Shown: positions 34,111 to 42,616 of the stretch, piece by piece
How the letters are laid out: each line of letters opens with the position of its first letter
Position numbering within the stretch: position 1 is the first letter of the stretch
Source: Bacteroides luti
GTDB taxonomy: Bacteria > Bacteroidota > Bacteroidia > Bacteroidales > Bacteroidaceae
DNA length: 64,000 bases
NCBI RefSeq assembly: GCF_900128905.1
Contig: NZ_FQTV01000019.1
Coordinates: 16,396-80,395, forward strand
Direction: 5' to 3'
Position numbers and translations under genes: made by a program
Notes under the pieces: model-generated
The model's database searches: none
Seen by the model: only the letters and a program-made list of their open reading frames with translations
Told to the model about the DNA's origin: nothing

Positions 34111-34143
34111 TTTGTGTTTTGCATATTATTTTTTCTACATTTG
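34111..34143 (+). promoter_or_regulatory. Probable rsmI promoter
   Basis: TTTG (34111-34114), 21 bases, TACATTTG (34136-34143). The leader to the rsmI start codon would be about 95 bases and contains a short CATTTG/CAAATG hairpin. Confidence 0.55.
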
Positions 34144-34246
34144 CGAGACAATCGAACATTTGTGCTGATATGCAAATGATAAAATTAAGATTGACTTCTC
34201 TTGTTATTAATTGAGGAGTGAAAAATGTAATCATATATATTTGAAC

Positions 34247-34921
34247 ATGGCAAAATTGTATGTTGTACCAACACCAGTCGGTAATTTAGAGGATATGACT
34301 TTCAGAGCGATTAAAGTCTTGAAAGAAGCAGATCTGATTTTAGCCGAGGATACACGTACCTCAGGTATATTACTTAAACACTTTGAAATAAAGAACGCCA
34401 TGCAGTCTCACCATAAGTTTAATGAACATAAAATGGTGGAAAGCGTTGTTAATAGAATAAAGGGTGGAGAAACTGTTGCGTTGATTTCCGATGCAGGAAC
34501 TCCAGGTATATCCGATCCTGGCTTTTTAGTAGTCAGGGAATGTATTAAAAATGATATAGAAGTTCAATGTCTTCCCGGAGCAACAGCTTTTGTTCCGGCA
34601 GTTGTTTCTTCAGGACTTCCCAATGAGCGTTTTTGCTTTGAAGGATTTCTTCCTCAGAAGAAAGGGCGAATGACCAGATTAAAGTCTTTGCAGAGTGAAA
34701 CTCGTACAATGATTTTTTATGAATCGCCACATCGCCTGCTCAAAACACTAACGCAGTTTGGAGAATATTTTGGAATAGAGAGAAAAGCTTCTGTTTCGAG
34801 AGAAATATCTAAATTACATGAAGAAACAGTTCGTGGAACATTGGCCGAATTAATTGAACACTTTACAAACGTTGACCCTCGTGGCGAAATAGTTATTGTG
34901 CTAGCAGGTCTTGACGATTAG
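34247..34921 (+). CDS. rsmI: 16S rRNA (cytidine-1402-2'-O)-methyltransferase
   Basis: A tetrapyrrole-methylase-fold SAM enzyme that 2'-O-methylates C1402 in the ribosomal P site. The ATG at 34247 (MAKLYVVPTPVGNLEDMTFRA) is chosen because the family starts with LYVVPTPIGNLxDxTxRA. The 12 upstream in-frame residues from a TTG are not conserved. Other motifs are LAEDTRTSGILLKHF near 35-49, ALISDAGTPGISDPGF near 78-93, CLPGATAFVPAVVSSGLP near 107-124, and ESPHRLLKTL near 152-161. It is 224 residues long and ends 40 bases before the next gene. Confidence 0.95.
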   Translation: MAKLYVVPTPVGNLEDMTFRAIKVLKEADLILAEDTRTSGILLKHFEIKNAMQSHHKFNEHKMVESVVNRIKGGETVALISDAGTPGISDPGFLVVRECIKNDIEVQCLPGATAFVPAVVSSGLPNERFCFEGFLPQKKGRMTRLKSLQSETRTMIFYESPHRLLKTLTQFGEYFGIERKASVSREISKLHEETVRGTLAELIEHFTNVDPRGEIVIVLAGLDD

Positions 34922-34961
34922 AAATTTAAATAAAATAGCTTCACTAAAAAACAAAAGACGT

Positions 34962-35822
34962 ATGAAAAAACTATTATTTTTATCTTTATGCGTAGCCATG
35001 TTGGCTTCTTGTGATGGCAAAAAAAATGTAGAAAATGACAAGCTTAAGTCTGAAAATGATTCTCTTTTAATGCAATTGACTCAGCGTAATAATGAGTTGG
35101 ATGAGATGATGGGAACTTTTAATGAAATTCAGGAAGGCTTTCGTCAGATTAATGCAGCTGAAAACCGCGTAGACTTACAAAAGGGAAAACTCTCGGAAAA
35201 TCCTGCTTCTGCAAAAGAACAAATTGCTTCTGATATTCAGTTTATATCAAAGACAATGGAAGCTAGCAGAGCTCAGATCGCAAAACTTCAATCTCAACTA
35301 AAGAACAGTAAATATAGCTCTGCTCAGTTGAAGAAAGCAGTTGAAGGATTGACAGCAGAATTAGAACAAAAAACAAAGCAAATTGAAGAACTGCAAACAG
35401 AACTTGCAGCTAAAAACATTCGTATTCAGGAACTGGATGAAGCTGTTACCGGATTGAGCGCTAACGTTCAGACTCTTACTGAAGAAACTACAGCTAAGAC
35501 CAAGACTCTTTCTGAACAAGATAAAACAATCAATACAGCTTGGTTTGTATTTGGTACTAAATCAGAATTAAAAGCTCAGAAGATTCTTAAGAGTGGCGAA
35601 GTTCTTAAAACTGCTGATTTTAATAAAGACTACTTTACTGAAATAGACATCCGTACTACAAAAGAAATTAAGCTTTATTCAAAACGTGCAGACCTTCTGA
35701 CTAATCACCCAGCAAACTCTTATTCATTAGTAAAAGATGAAAAAGGACAGTTGACTTTGCAAATTACTAATCCAAAAGAATTCTGGAGTGTATCTAAGTA
35801 TCTGGTAATTCAGGTAAAGTAA
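34962..35822 (+). CDS. Coiled-coil lipoprotein, possibly Cbp1-like
   Basis: A 286-residue lipoprotein starting at 34962 (MKKLLFLSLCVAMLASC, lipobox LASC with Cys at 17). Residues about 20-200 form a long helical coiled coil with heptad-like Leu spacing and repeated KxxQIxxLQxxL segments. The C-terminal domain (about 200-286, INTAWFVFGTKSELKAQKIL to FWSVSKYLVIQVK) is a compact beta-rich module conserved across Bacteroides. It resembles proteins labelled Cbp1 family collagen-binding adhesin. That name is from memory and the function is uncertain. It may be cotranscribed with rsmI, and a terminator follows. Confidence 0.75.
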   Translation: MKKLLFLSLCVAMLASCDGKKNVENDKLKSENDSLLMQLTQRNNELDEMMGTFNEIQEGFRQINAAENRVDLQKGKLSENPASAKEQIASDIQFISKTMEASRAQIAKLQSQLKNSKYSSAQLKKAVEGLTAELEQKTKQIEELQTELAAKNIRIQELDEAVTGLSANVQTLTEETTAKTKTLSEQDKTINTAWFVFGTKSELKAQKILKSGEVLKTADFNKDYFTEIDIRTTKEIKLYSKRADLLTNHPANSYSLVKDEKGQLTLQITNPKEFWSVSKYLVIQVK

Positions 35823-35848
35823 TATCTTCAGTTTAAACAGAATATTTA

Positions 35849-35881
35849 GGGGACTGTGTTATTGCACAATCCCCTTTTTTT
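35849..35881 (+). terminator. Terminator after the coiled-coil lipoprotein gene
   Basis: GGGGACTGTG (35849-35858) pairs with CACAATCCCC (35865-35874) with one mismatch, followed by seven T. It ends 17 bases before the HAD gene, so that gene likely needs its own promoter or read-through. Confidence 0.85.
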
Positions 35882-35898
35882 GAATCACCCATTATTTT

Positions 35899-36588
35899 AT
35901 GTATAAAAGTATATTTATTGATTTAGACGATACACTTTGGAATTTTAAGGCCAATGCCAACGATACTTTTCAAGAGATGTATGATAAGTATGGATTTGAA
36001 CGTTATTTTGATTCTTTCGATCATTTTTATGAACTATACCAAAAAAGGAACAGTGAACTCTGGATTGAGTATGGTGATGGTAAAATAAGTAAGGAGGAGT
36101 TAAACCGTCAGCGTTTCCTTTTTCCCCTCGAAGCAGTTGGTGTACCCGATGAAAAACTTGCTAAAAAGTATTCTGACGATTTCTTTTCTGTAATACCTAC
36201 TAAGAGCGGGCTGGTTCCTTATGCAAAAGAAACTCTTGACTATTTGTCGTCCAGGTATCGTCTCTTTATTCTTTCAAATGGATTTCGTGAGCTTCAGTTT
36301 CAGAAGATGCGATCATCCGGTATTTTTCATTATTTTGAGAAAGTCATCCTTTCAGAAGACATTCATGTTCATAAACCGTATCCCGAGATTTTTAATTTTG
36401 CATTGTCTTCCACCCAATCTCAACTCGAGGAATCACTGATGATAGGAGATAGCTGGGATGCTGATATTGTTGGTGCAAAAGGGATTGGTATGCATCAGAT
36501 GTTTTATAATAATATTCATAAAGATGAATATCCTTTTCAGCCCACCTATTTGATAAATTCACTGTCTGAGATTCCTCTATTCATATAA
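35899..36588 (+). CDS. YjjG-family noncanonical pyrimidine nucleotidase (HAD)
   Basis: A HAD-superfamily phosphatase, 229 residues. Motif I is DLDDTLWNF near 8-16 (nucleophile and acid/base Asp). The cap domain (about 18-95) includes IEYGDGKISKEELNRQRF. Motif II is LSNGFRELQ near 125-133, motif III is the Lys in HVHKPYPEIF near 152-161, and motif IV is MIGDSWDADIVGAKGIG near 176-192. YjjG enzymes dephosphorylate pyrimidine nucleotides such as dUMP and modified forms, a house-cleaning role. It is a single gene ended by a terminator. Confidence 0.9.
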   Translation: MYKSIFIDLDDTLWNFKANANDTFQEMYDKYGFERYFDSFDHFYELYQKRNSELWIEYGDGKISKEELNRQRFLFPLEAVGVPDEKLAKKYSDDFFSVIPTKSGLVPYAKETLDYLSSRYRLFILSNGFRELQFQKMRSSGIFHYFEKVILSEDIHVHKPYPEIFNFALSSTQSQLEESLMIGDSWDADIVGAKGIGMHQMFYNNIHKDEYPFQPTYLINSLSEIPLFI

Positions 36589-36618
36589 TCACAAATTTAT
36601 TATTTATACTTGTTACTA

Positions 36619-36647
36619 TCCTTCTTTTTAAAAGAAGGATTTTTTTT
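36619..36647 (+). terminator. Terminator after the HAD nucleotidase gene
   Basis: TCCTTCTTT pairs with AAAGAAGGA around a short loop, followed by eight T. The rest of 36589-36984 is very AT-rich and holds only the promoter of the next SusC gene. Confidence 0.8.
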
Positions 36648-36899
36648 ATGCATATTTTTTTTTATGCAATCTTTTTTTGAATTGATTATACTTCTTTTAT
36701 TTGTAAAAAGCCATACTTAGGTGCATATTAATTTTATAATATCCTTATAATAATAATTATTCTATTTTTATAACTTTCAAAAAGTAAGACTTGTGGTCTT
36801 GTTTTGCAAATATTAGCTGATTTAATATCTTTTAATGGCCTTTTATTATCAGTAATAGTATTAAAATGTAAATATTTAAACTTTTTTTATAATTATAGC

Positions 36900-36929
36900 T
36901 TGTTTGTTTATATATTATTAATATATTTG
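36900..36929 (+). promoter_or_regulatory. Promoter of the 36985 SusC gene
   Basis: TTG (36900-36902), 19 bases, TATATTTG (36922-36929). The -33 box lacks its first T. The leader is about 50 bases. Confidence 0.6.
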
Positions 36930-36984
36930 TAAACTTTTAAAGTGAAAATATATTAATATTGAATCAAACATTAAGAAGAATTTT

Positions 36985-39900
36985 ATGAAGAAAAAATTAA
37001 TGTTGTTGTTGACTTATATTTTTATAAGTATAGGTCTGGTAACTGCCCAGAATCAGAGAGTTACGGGTATAGTTGTTTCGGAAGAAGATGGGCAACCGAT
37101 TATTGGAGCATCTGTTTCAGTTAAAGGTACATCTGTTGGTGCTATATCTGATATAGATGGAAGATTTTCTATATCGAATATCCCCAGCTCTGCTAAAACC
37201 TTAGTCATTTCTTATATAGGAATGGTTACTCAAGAAGTTGCAATTAAACAAAATGTGAAGATTGTACTAAAATCAAATGCTCAAGTAACAGATGAAGTTG
37301 TTGTTGTTGCATATGGAACTGCGAAAAAATCTTCTTTTACAGGTTCGGCTCAGGTTATTAAGAACGATCAAATTGAAAAGCGAGTGGTGGCCAACGTATC
37401 TAAAGCCTTAGATGGAGTTGTTGCTGGTGTACAAAGTACTGCAGGATCTGGACAACCTGGATCTGGTGCTTCTGTTGTAATTCGTGGATTTGGATCTATT
37501 AATGCTTCAAATAATCCTCTTTATGTTGTAGATGGTATTCCTTTTGATGGTAATATTAGCTCTATAAATCCTAATGATATAGAGTCTATGACTGTGTTGA
37601 AAGATGCTTCTGCTGGTGCACTTTATGGCGCTCGTGGAGCTAATGGCGTAGTGATGATTACCACAAAAAGAGGGAAAAATGAAGGAGATAAAATCGATGT
37701 GAATTTGAAAGCCAATTGGGGTGTTACTTCCCGTTCGCTGAAAAGATATAATACAGTAAACGAGAAGGAATATTTAGAGTTGGCATTTGAAGCATATAAA
37801 AATGAACTGATTAATACCAATGGTGTTGCTCCTTCTGTTGCAGGAACGCAAGCTTTGGCTAAAATGGCAGGTGGTGAAGGTATTCTTGGCGTTAATGAGG
37901 AATATAATCCTTATGATTCACCTATCGCGCAATTAATAGATCCTAGTACAGGTAAATTGAACTCTAGTGCAAATTTGAAATATCATGAAAACTGGATGGA
38001 TGAATTGCAAGCAGATAGTCCTTTAAGACAAGAATACCAATTGGCATTTACAGGCGGCAGCAAGAAAACAAAATATCTAGCTTCAATGGGCTATTTGAAT
38101 GAAGGAGGACTGTTGAAAACAACAAGCTTTGAACGTTATTCAGGAAGATTGAATGTAGACTCAGAAGCAAAAGATTGGTTAAAATCTGGGTTAAGCTCTT
38201 CATTTGCTCAGTATAAATCAAATTATGCAGCTGGTGCGGGCACAACACAAAATAGTAATGTTTGGTATTCTGCTCAGTTCATGGCTCCAATTTATCCAGT
38301 ATATATGCATAGTGCTGATGGTGGCTTAGCTTTGAATTCAGATGGAAATAAGCAATTTGATTATGGATCAAATCGTGTTAATCAGAGTAATTGGAACCCA
38401 ATTGCAACATTGTATGATGATAAGGCAGAAACCTTGGTTGATAATATGAGTGCAAGAACTTATATAACATTACATGCAGATGATGATAAATATGGTTTCT
38501 TGAAAGGATTTAATTTCACAACTAATTTTGGGCTTGATTACTATTCAGCTAGAGGGGCAGAGTATGCAAATCCATATAATGGTAATGCTGTGGGAGTTAG
38601 TGGTCGATTAACAAAAGAATCTTCCAGAATGTTAAGCTATACTTTCAATCAATTACTTACTTATAACCGTACATTTAATGATCATTCCTTCGATATATTA
38701 ATTGGTCATGAATATTATGCACTTAAAACAAATTACTTATCAGCTCAAAAAACAGGTTTCCCATTTGGTGGCCTTTATGAATTGGCAGCTGCAAGTACAT
38801 TGACAGATGGTACTTCTTATGAAGATAATTATTCAATAGATTCTTATTTGAGTCGTTTGAATTATAATTATAAAGAAAAATATTATTTAAGTGGAAGTTT
38901 TCGTACTGACGGTTCTTCTCGCTTTTATGAAGATCAGCGTTGGGGTACTTTCTGGTCTGTTGGTGGCTCATGGAGAATCAGCCGAGAGAGTTTTCTTTCT
39001 GATGTAAACTGGATTAATAATTTAACTTTGAAAGCTAGTTATGGTATTCAAGGTAATGATGCTCTGTCAAGTTATTATCCATATCAGAGCTTATATAGCC
39101 TTGGCTATCCTAATGCTAGTGCTAGTGGCGCGATGATTTCTTCTTTAGAAAACAAAAAATTGAAATGGGAAAAGAATGCCAATTTAAATATTGGAGTCGA
39201 AGCCACACTTTTTGATCGTTTATACTTAACTTTTGAATATTTTAATAAGAATACCAAAGATTTATTAATGAAGATGCCTAAAGCTACTTCAACAGGATTT
39301 GATAGCTACTGGAATAATATTGGTAAAGTGAGAAATACGGGTGTTGAACTTTCTGTAAAAGTTGATGTCTTAAAAAATACTCCGCTTAAATGGAGTTTTA
39401 CAGCAATGGGCAGCCATGTGAAAAATAAGATCATTAAACTTGCTGATAAACCAGAAATAATTAGTGGAAATATTATTTTGAAAGAAGGTGAGGCTATAAA
39501 TTCTTTCTATCTGCCTACTTCTGCTGGTGTTGACCCTCTTACTGGTAATCAGCTGTATTTAATTAAGGAAAAAGATGCTGATGGCAATGTTACTAAAGAA
39601 TATAAGTCTTCAAACTACTCATTGGCGCTAAGTAACCGTGAGATTGCAGGTAATCGTATACCAGATCTTTATGGTAGCTTTAATAATGAATTTAAATATA
39701 AAGGTTTTGATCTCTCTCTTCTTACCACTTATTCAATCGGAGGTAAAATCTATGATTCAAATTACAATGTCCTTATGGGAAAAGGTATTCTATATAAAGG
39801 AACAACTTTTCATAAGAACTTGTTACGTAGATGGCAAAACCCTGGTGATATTACTGACGTCCCTAAATTAGCTTGGGATAATAATATTAATGTTACGAAT

Positions 39901-40140
39901 AAAGATATGCTTGACGCTTCGTATTTTTCAATAAAGAATATCACTGTTGGATATACTTTACCAAAATCTTTGTTGAAAAAGATTGGCTTTGAGAGTATAC
40001 GTATATTTGGTACAGCCGATAATCTTGCAGTTTTTTCTCATCTTGATGGTATGGATCCTCAATATTCATTGTCTGGTACAACTAATTATGTGTATACACC
40101 ATCTAAAGCGATATCTATTGGCATTGATGTTAAATTTTAA
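36985..40140 (+). CDS. SusC/RagA-family TonB-linked transporter (first of three related)
   Basis: A 1051-residue TonB-dependent outer-membrane importer. Signal peptide about 1-21 (ending VTAQ), carboxypeptidase-regulatory-like domain about 22-105 (VTGIVVSEEDGQPIIGASVSV), TonB-box/plug signature DEVVVVAYGTAKKSSFTGSA near 106-125, plug to about 230 (ALYGARGANGVVMITTKRG), then the barrel ending SIGIDVKF with terminal Phe. There is no STN domain. The N-terminal 100 residues are closely related to those of the SusC proteins at 48938 and 54305, but the plug resembles the standard KKS/FTGS type rather than theirs. It is the first gene of a SusC-SusD-lipoprotein operon leading to a C10 peptidase. Confidence 0.96.
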   Translation: MKKKLMLLLTYIFISIGLVTAQNQRVTGIVVSEEDGQPIIGASVSVKGTSVGAISDIDGRFSISNIPSSAKTLVISYIGMVTQEVAIKQNVKIVLKSNAQVTDEVVVVAYGTAKKSSFTGSAQVIKNDQIEKRVVANVSKALDGVVAGVQSTAGSGQPGSGASVVIRGFGSINASNNPLYVVDGIPFDGNISSINPNDIESMTVLKDASAGALYGARGANGVVMITTKRGKNEGDKIDVNLKANWGVTSRSLKRYNTVNEKEYLELAFEAYKNELINTNGVAPSVAGTQALAKMAGGEGILGVNEEYNPYDSPIAQLIDPSTGKLNSSANLKYHENWMDELQADSPLRQEYQLAFTGGSKKTKYLASMGYLNEGGLLKTTSFERYSGRLNVDSEAKDWLKSGLSSSFAQYKSNYAAGAGTTQNSNVWYSAQFMAPIYPVYMHSADGGLALNSDGNKQFDYGSNRVNQSNWNPIATLYDDKAETLVDNMSARTYITLHADDDKYGFLKGFNFTTNFGLDYYSARGAEYANPYNGNAVGVSGRLTKESSRMLSYTFNQLLTYNRTFNDHSFDILIGHEYYALKTNYLSAQKTGFPFGGLYELAAASTLTDGTSYEDNYSIDSYLSRLNYNYKEKYYLSGSFRTDGSSRFYEDQRWGTFWSVGGSWRISRESFLSDVNWINNLTLKASYGIQGNDALSSYYPYQSLYSLGYPNASASGAMISSLENKKLKWEKNANLNIGVEATLFDRLYLTFEYFNKNTKDLLMKMPKATSTGFDSYWNNIGKVRNTGVELSVKVDVLKNTPLKWSFTAMGSHVKNKIIKLADKPEIISGNIILKEGEAINSFYLPTSAGVDPLTGNQLYLIKEKDADGNVTKEYKSSNYSLALSNREIAGNRIPDLYGSFNNEFKYKGFDLSLLTTYSIGGKIYDSNYNVLMGKGILYKGTTFHKNLLRRWQNPGDITDVPKLAWDNNINVTNKDMLDASYFSIKNITVGYTLPKSLLKKIGFESIRIFGTADNLAVFSHLDGMDPQYSLSGTTNYVYTPSKAISIGIDVKF

Positions 40141-40152
40141 ATTTTGATTATT

Positions 40153-41739
40153 ATGAAAAAAAGAATAATAATAAATACATTTGCGTTTCTCGGACTCCTT
40201 ACTGGTTTCGCGTCATGCAGTAGCGATGATTTGGAAACATCTCCTACAGATTCTGTTTCTGGAAATGTAATTTTTAGTAGTGTTCAGGGTGGTGAAGTAG
40301 CAATGAACGGGATTTATCGGGCAACTTATACATCTGGATGGAGTGATGGCAACACGCATCAAAACTTTGGGAATATGTCAACTGCATTATTTGCAGACTT
40401 GATGGGTGATGATATGGTTCAAAATGAAATGGGCAGCGGTTGGTTTTATTATGATTATAATCATAGTGCACGTACCCGCTATACTAGTAAGAATTGGAGA
40501 TCATATGCAACTTGGAATTATTACTATACATTAATAAGTAATGTAAATTACATTCTTGCTAAAGAATCTACATTATCTGGTCTTGCGGAACAAAAAGCAA
40601 ATTTGTTTGCACAAGCTTATGCAATGCGTGCATTTTGTTATTTCAATTTGATCCAATTATTTCAGCAGACTTATGTAGGACATGAACAATCTCCGGGAGT
40701 TCCTTTATATACAGAACCAACAGAAGCCACTACTGAAGGAAAGGGTAGAGGTACCGTTGAAGATGTTTATACCCAGATTAATTCAGATATAAATAAAGCT
40801 ATTGAATTGTTTAAAGAGGCTGAAAAAGGAGGCGTTTCGCAAAAGGCTATTTCTAATATTGATTTGTATGTATCATACGGCATAAAAGCTAAAGTTGCTT
40901 TGGTTCAAAATAAATGGGCCGATGCTGCCGAAGCGGCTAAACTTGCGTTGACGAAACCAAATCTTACTTTAGCATCTGCAGGTGACTTGAGTAAAGGTAT
41001 GAATAGTACCGAAATTTCTTCTGTACTATGGGGCGCTAAGATAATTGCAGATCAATCTACGGCTTATGCTTCATTCTTTTCACACATGGACCCCACAACA
41101 GGTAGTATGTATGGAGCGAAATCTCGTAAATGTATTAGTGCCTGGTTATATAAACAAATACCAGTTACAGACTTCCGTCATGACAGTTGGTGGAATGGTA
41201 AACTGACAACTAATGAAGCAACAGGACCTAATTTTAGCTATTGTCAGAAAAAGTTTTTGTTCTCTGATCTTAAAACATATACAGGTGATTACATCTATAT
41301 GCGTGCCGAAGAAATGTTGCTAATTGAAGCTGAGGCCGAAGCTAGAAATGGGCATCCTGATGTAGCTAGAAATTTAATGAAAACCTTTGGTGAAATTCGT
41401 GATACGAAATATGCAACCCGATTGGCAGCTGTAAGCGATGCAGCTACATTAACTCTTGATGAAAATGGAACAGGTACAGCTCCTGTAATTACTACATTAC
41501 TTGATGAAATAATACTTCAACGTCGTATTGAATTATGGGGAGAATATGGTCGTATCTTTGATATATTACGTTTAAAAACAGGCTTTAATAGAGGCTATAC
41601 GGGTACAAATCATACGGTTAAGCTCGTTGGTACCGATACTGCTAAACCAGATTGGAAAGCGTTTATTTTGACTATCCCTCAAACAGAATTTGATGGTAAT
41701 GTAAATTTGGATGCAACTAAAGATCAAAACCCAATTTAA
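40153..41739 (+). CDS. SusD/RagB-family lipoprotein
   Basis: A 528-residue SusD partner of the preceding SusC. The ATG at 40153 is chosen (the frame also has an upstream TTG). The signal peptide ends in lipobox FASC (Cys about 23). Typical SusD features are SDDLETSPTDSVSGNVIF...GGEVAMNGIYRATY at the start, AQAYAMRAFCYFNLIQLFQQTY near 154-175, YIMRAEEMLLIEAEAEARNG-type TPR near 380-400, and ILQRRIELWGEYGRIFDILRL near 455-475 near the C-terminus. It lies 12 bases after the SusC stop. Confidence 0.95.
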   Translation: MKKRIIINTFAFLGLLTGFASCSSDDLETSPTDSVSGNVIFSSVQGGEVAMNGIYRATYTSGWSDGNTHQNFGNMSTALFADLMGDDMVQNEMGSGWFYYDYNHSARTRYTSKNWRSYATWNYYYTLISNVNYILAKESTLSGLAEQKANLFAQAYAMRAFCYFNLIQLFQQTYVGHEQSPGVPLYTEPTEATTEGKGRGTVEDVYTQINSDINKAIELFKEAEKGGVSQKAISNIDLYVSYGIKAKVALVQNKWADAAEAAKLALTKPNLTLASAGDLSKGMNSTEISSVLWGAKIIADQSTAYASFFSHMDPTTGSMYGAKSRKCISAWLYKQIPVTDFRHDSWWNGKLTTNEATGPNFSYCQKKFLFSDLKTYTGDYIYMRAEEMLLIEAEAEARNGHPDVARNLMKTFGEIRDTKYATRLAAVSDAATLTLDENGTGTAPVITTLLDEIILQRRIELWGEYGRIFDILRLKTGFNRGYTGTNHTVKLVGTDTAKPDWKAFILTIPQTEFDGNVNLDATKDQNPI

Positions 41740-41760
41740 GAATTAAATAGCGATAAAAAG

Positions 41761-42519
41761 ATGAAAAAATATTTATATATATTAGGAGTTGTGTCTCTTT
41801 CATTACCGCTTTTGCTTACATCTTGTAATCAAGATAATGAAGGCTTAACTTATGAATCAGAAACTGGTAACTATACCTCTTTTAGACAGAACGCATTAAA
41901 TTATTCGTTAAATGGAAACGAAAATGAGGTGCTTATACCAATTTACAGAGAAAATACAAAAGGAACTGAAACAGTTGATTTAAAACCAGTAAAATCTTCG
42001 GTATTATCTATAGAATCAATGTCAGTAAGTTTTGCTGATGGAGAAAATATGGCTTATGCAAAGATTAAAGCAAATCTTGATTTAATGGAATATGGACCAA
42101 CTTATAAAGTGGGCTTGAAGCTTGCTGATGCAAGCAAAGTATCTACTTTTGGGATTGATTCAATTACTGTATCAATAGGACGTACTCTTACTTGGACTCC
42201 GATGACTCAAAAAGGTCTTTTTGCATCAGAAGCGATGGAGGACTCCTGGAGTGTGGATGTGGTTAAAGCTGATCAAACAACATTTTATATTGTTAAGGAC
42301 TGTTATGAAAAGAACTTTGATATACGATTTGATGTTGATAAGACCGGAAAAGTTACGGTTGCAGCTCAAAAGGCATGGACTCATTCTAGTTATGGACAAG
42401 TATATGTAAGTGGTACTGGTACTTATGCTAATAATGTTATCACTGTTGCTTTGAAGCATTACGTATCAGCGGGTTCTTTTGGCACATTTACTGAAAAACT
42501 TACTATTCCTGCTAATTAA
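41761..42519 (+). CDS. Surface lipoprotein of SusE/DUF1735-like type
   Basis: A 252-residue lipoprotein with signal peptide and lipobox LLTSC (Cys 22). Residues about 45-140 form a beta-sandwich-like repeat resembling DUF1735/Calx-beta domains (LNGNENEVLIPIYRENTKGTETVDLKPV...YGPTYKVGLKLAD). The C-terminal 110 residues are another beta-rich domain (WSVDVVKADQTTFYIVKDCY). Such proteins often follow SusD and bind the same ligand at the cell surface. The ligand here is unknown. It is 21 bases after the SusD stop and ends the SusC-SusD-lipoprotein unit before a strong terminator. Confidence 0.75.
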   Translation: MKKYLYILGVVSLSLPLLLTSCNQDNEGLTYESETGNYTSFRQNALNYSLNGNENEVLIPIYRENTKGTETVDLKPVKSSVLSIESMSVSFADGENMAYAKIKANLDLMEYGPTYKVGLKLADASKVSTFGIDSITVSIGRTLTWTPMTQKGLFASEAMEDSWSVDVVKADQTTFYIVKDCYEKNFDIRFDVDKTGKVTVAAQKAWTHSSYGQVYVSGTGTYANNVITVALKHYVSAGSFGTFTEKLTIPAN

Positions 42520-42547
42520 AATCTAAGTAAAGAATATCTTTTTTGAT

Positions 42548-42589
42548 AAAGAGTCCTTCGTTTTATTTAACAATGAAGGACTCTTTTAC
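42548..42589 (+). terminator. Terminator between the SusCD operon and the C10 peptidase gene
   Basis: AAAGAGTCCTTC (42548-42559) pairs perfectly with GAAGGACTCTTT (42575-42586), extended by G-U and A-T pairs. It ends about 30 bases before the peptidase start codon, leaving little room for a separate promoter, so partial read-through is possible. Confidence 0.8.
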
Positions 42590-42616
42590 TTTAATATACC
42601 CTCTAATTTTTTTGAG

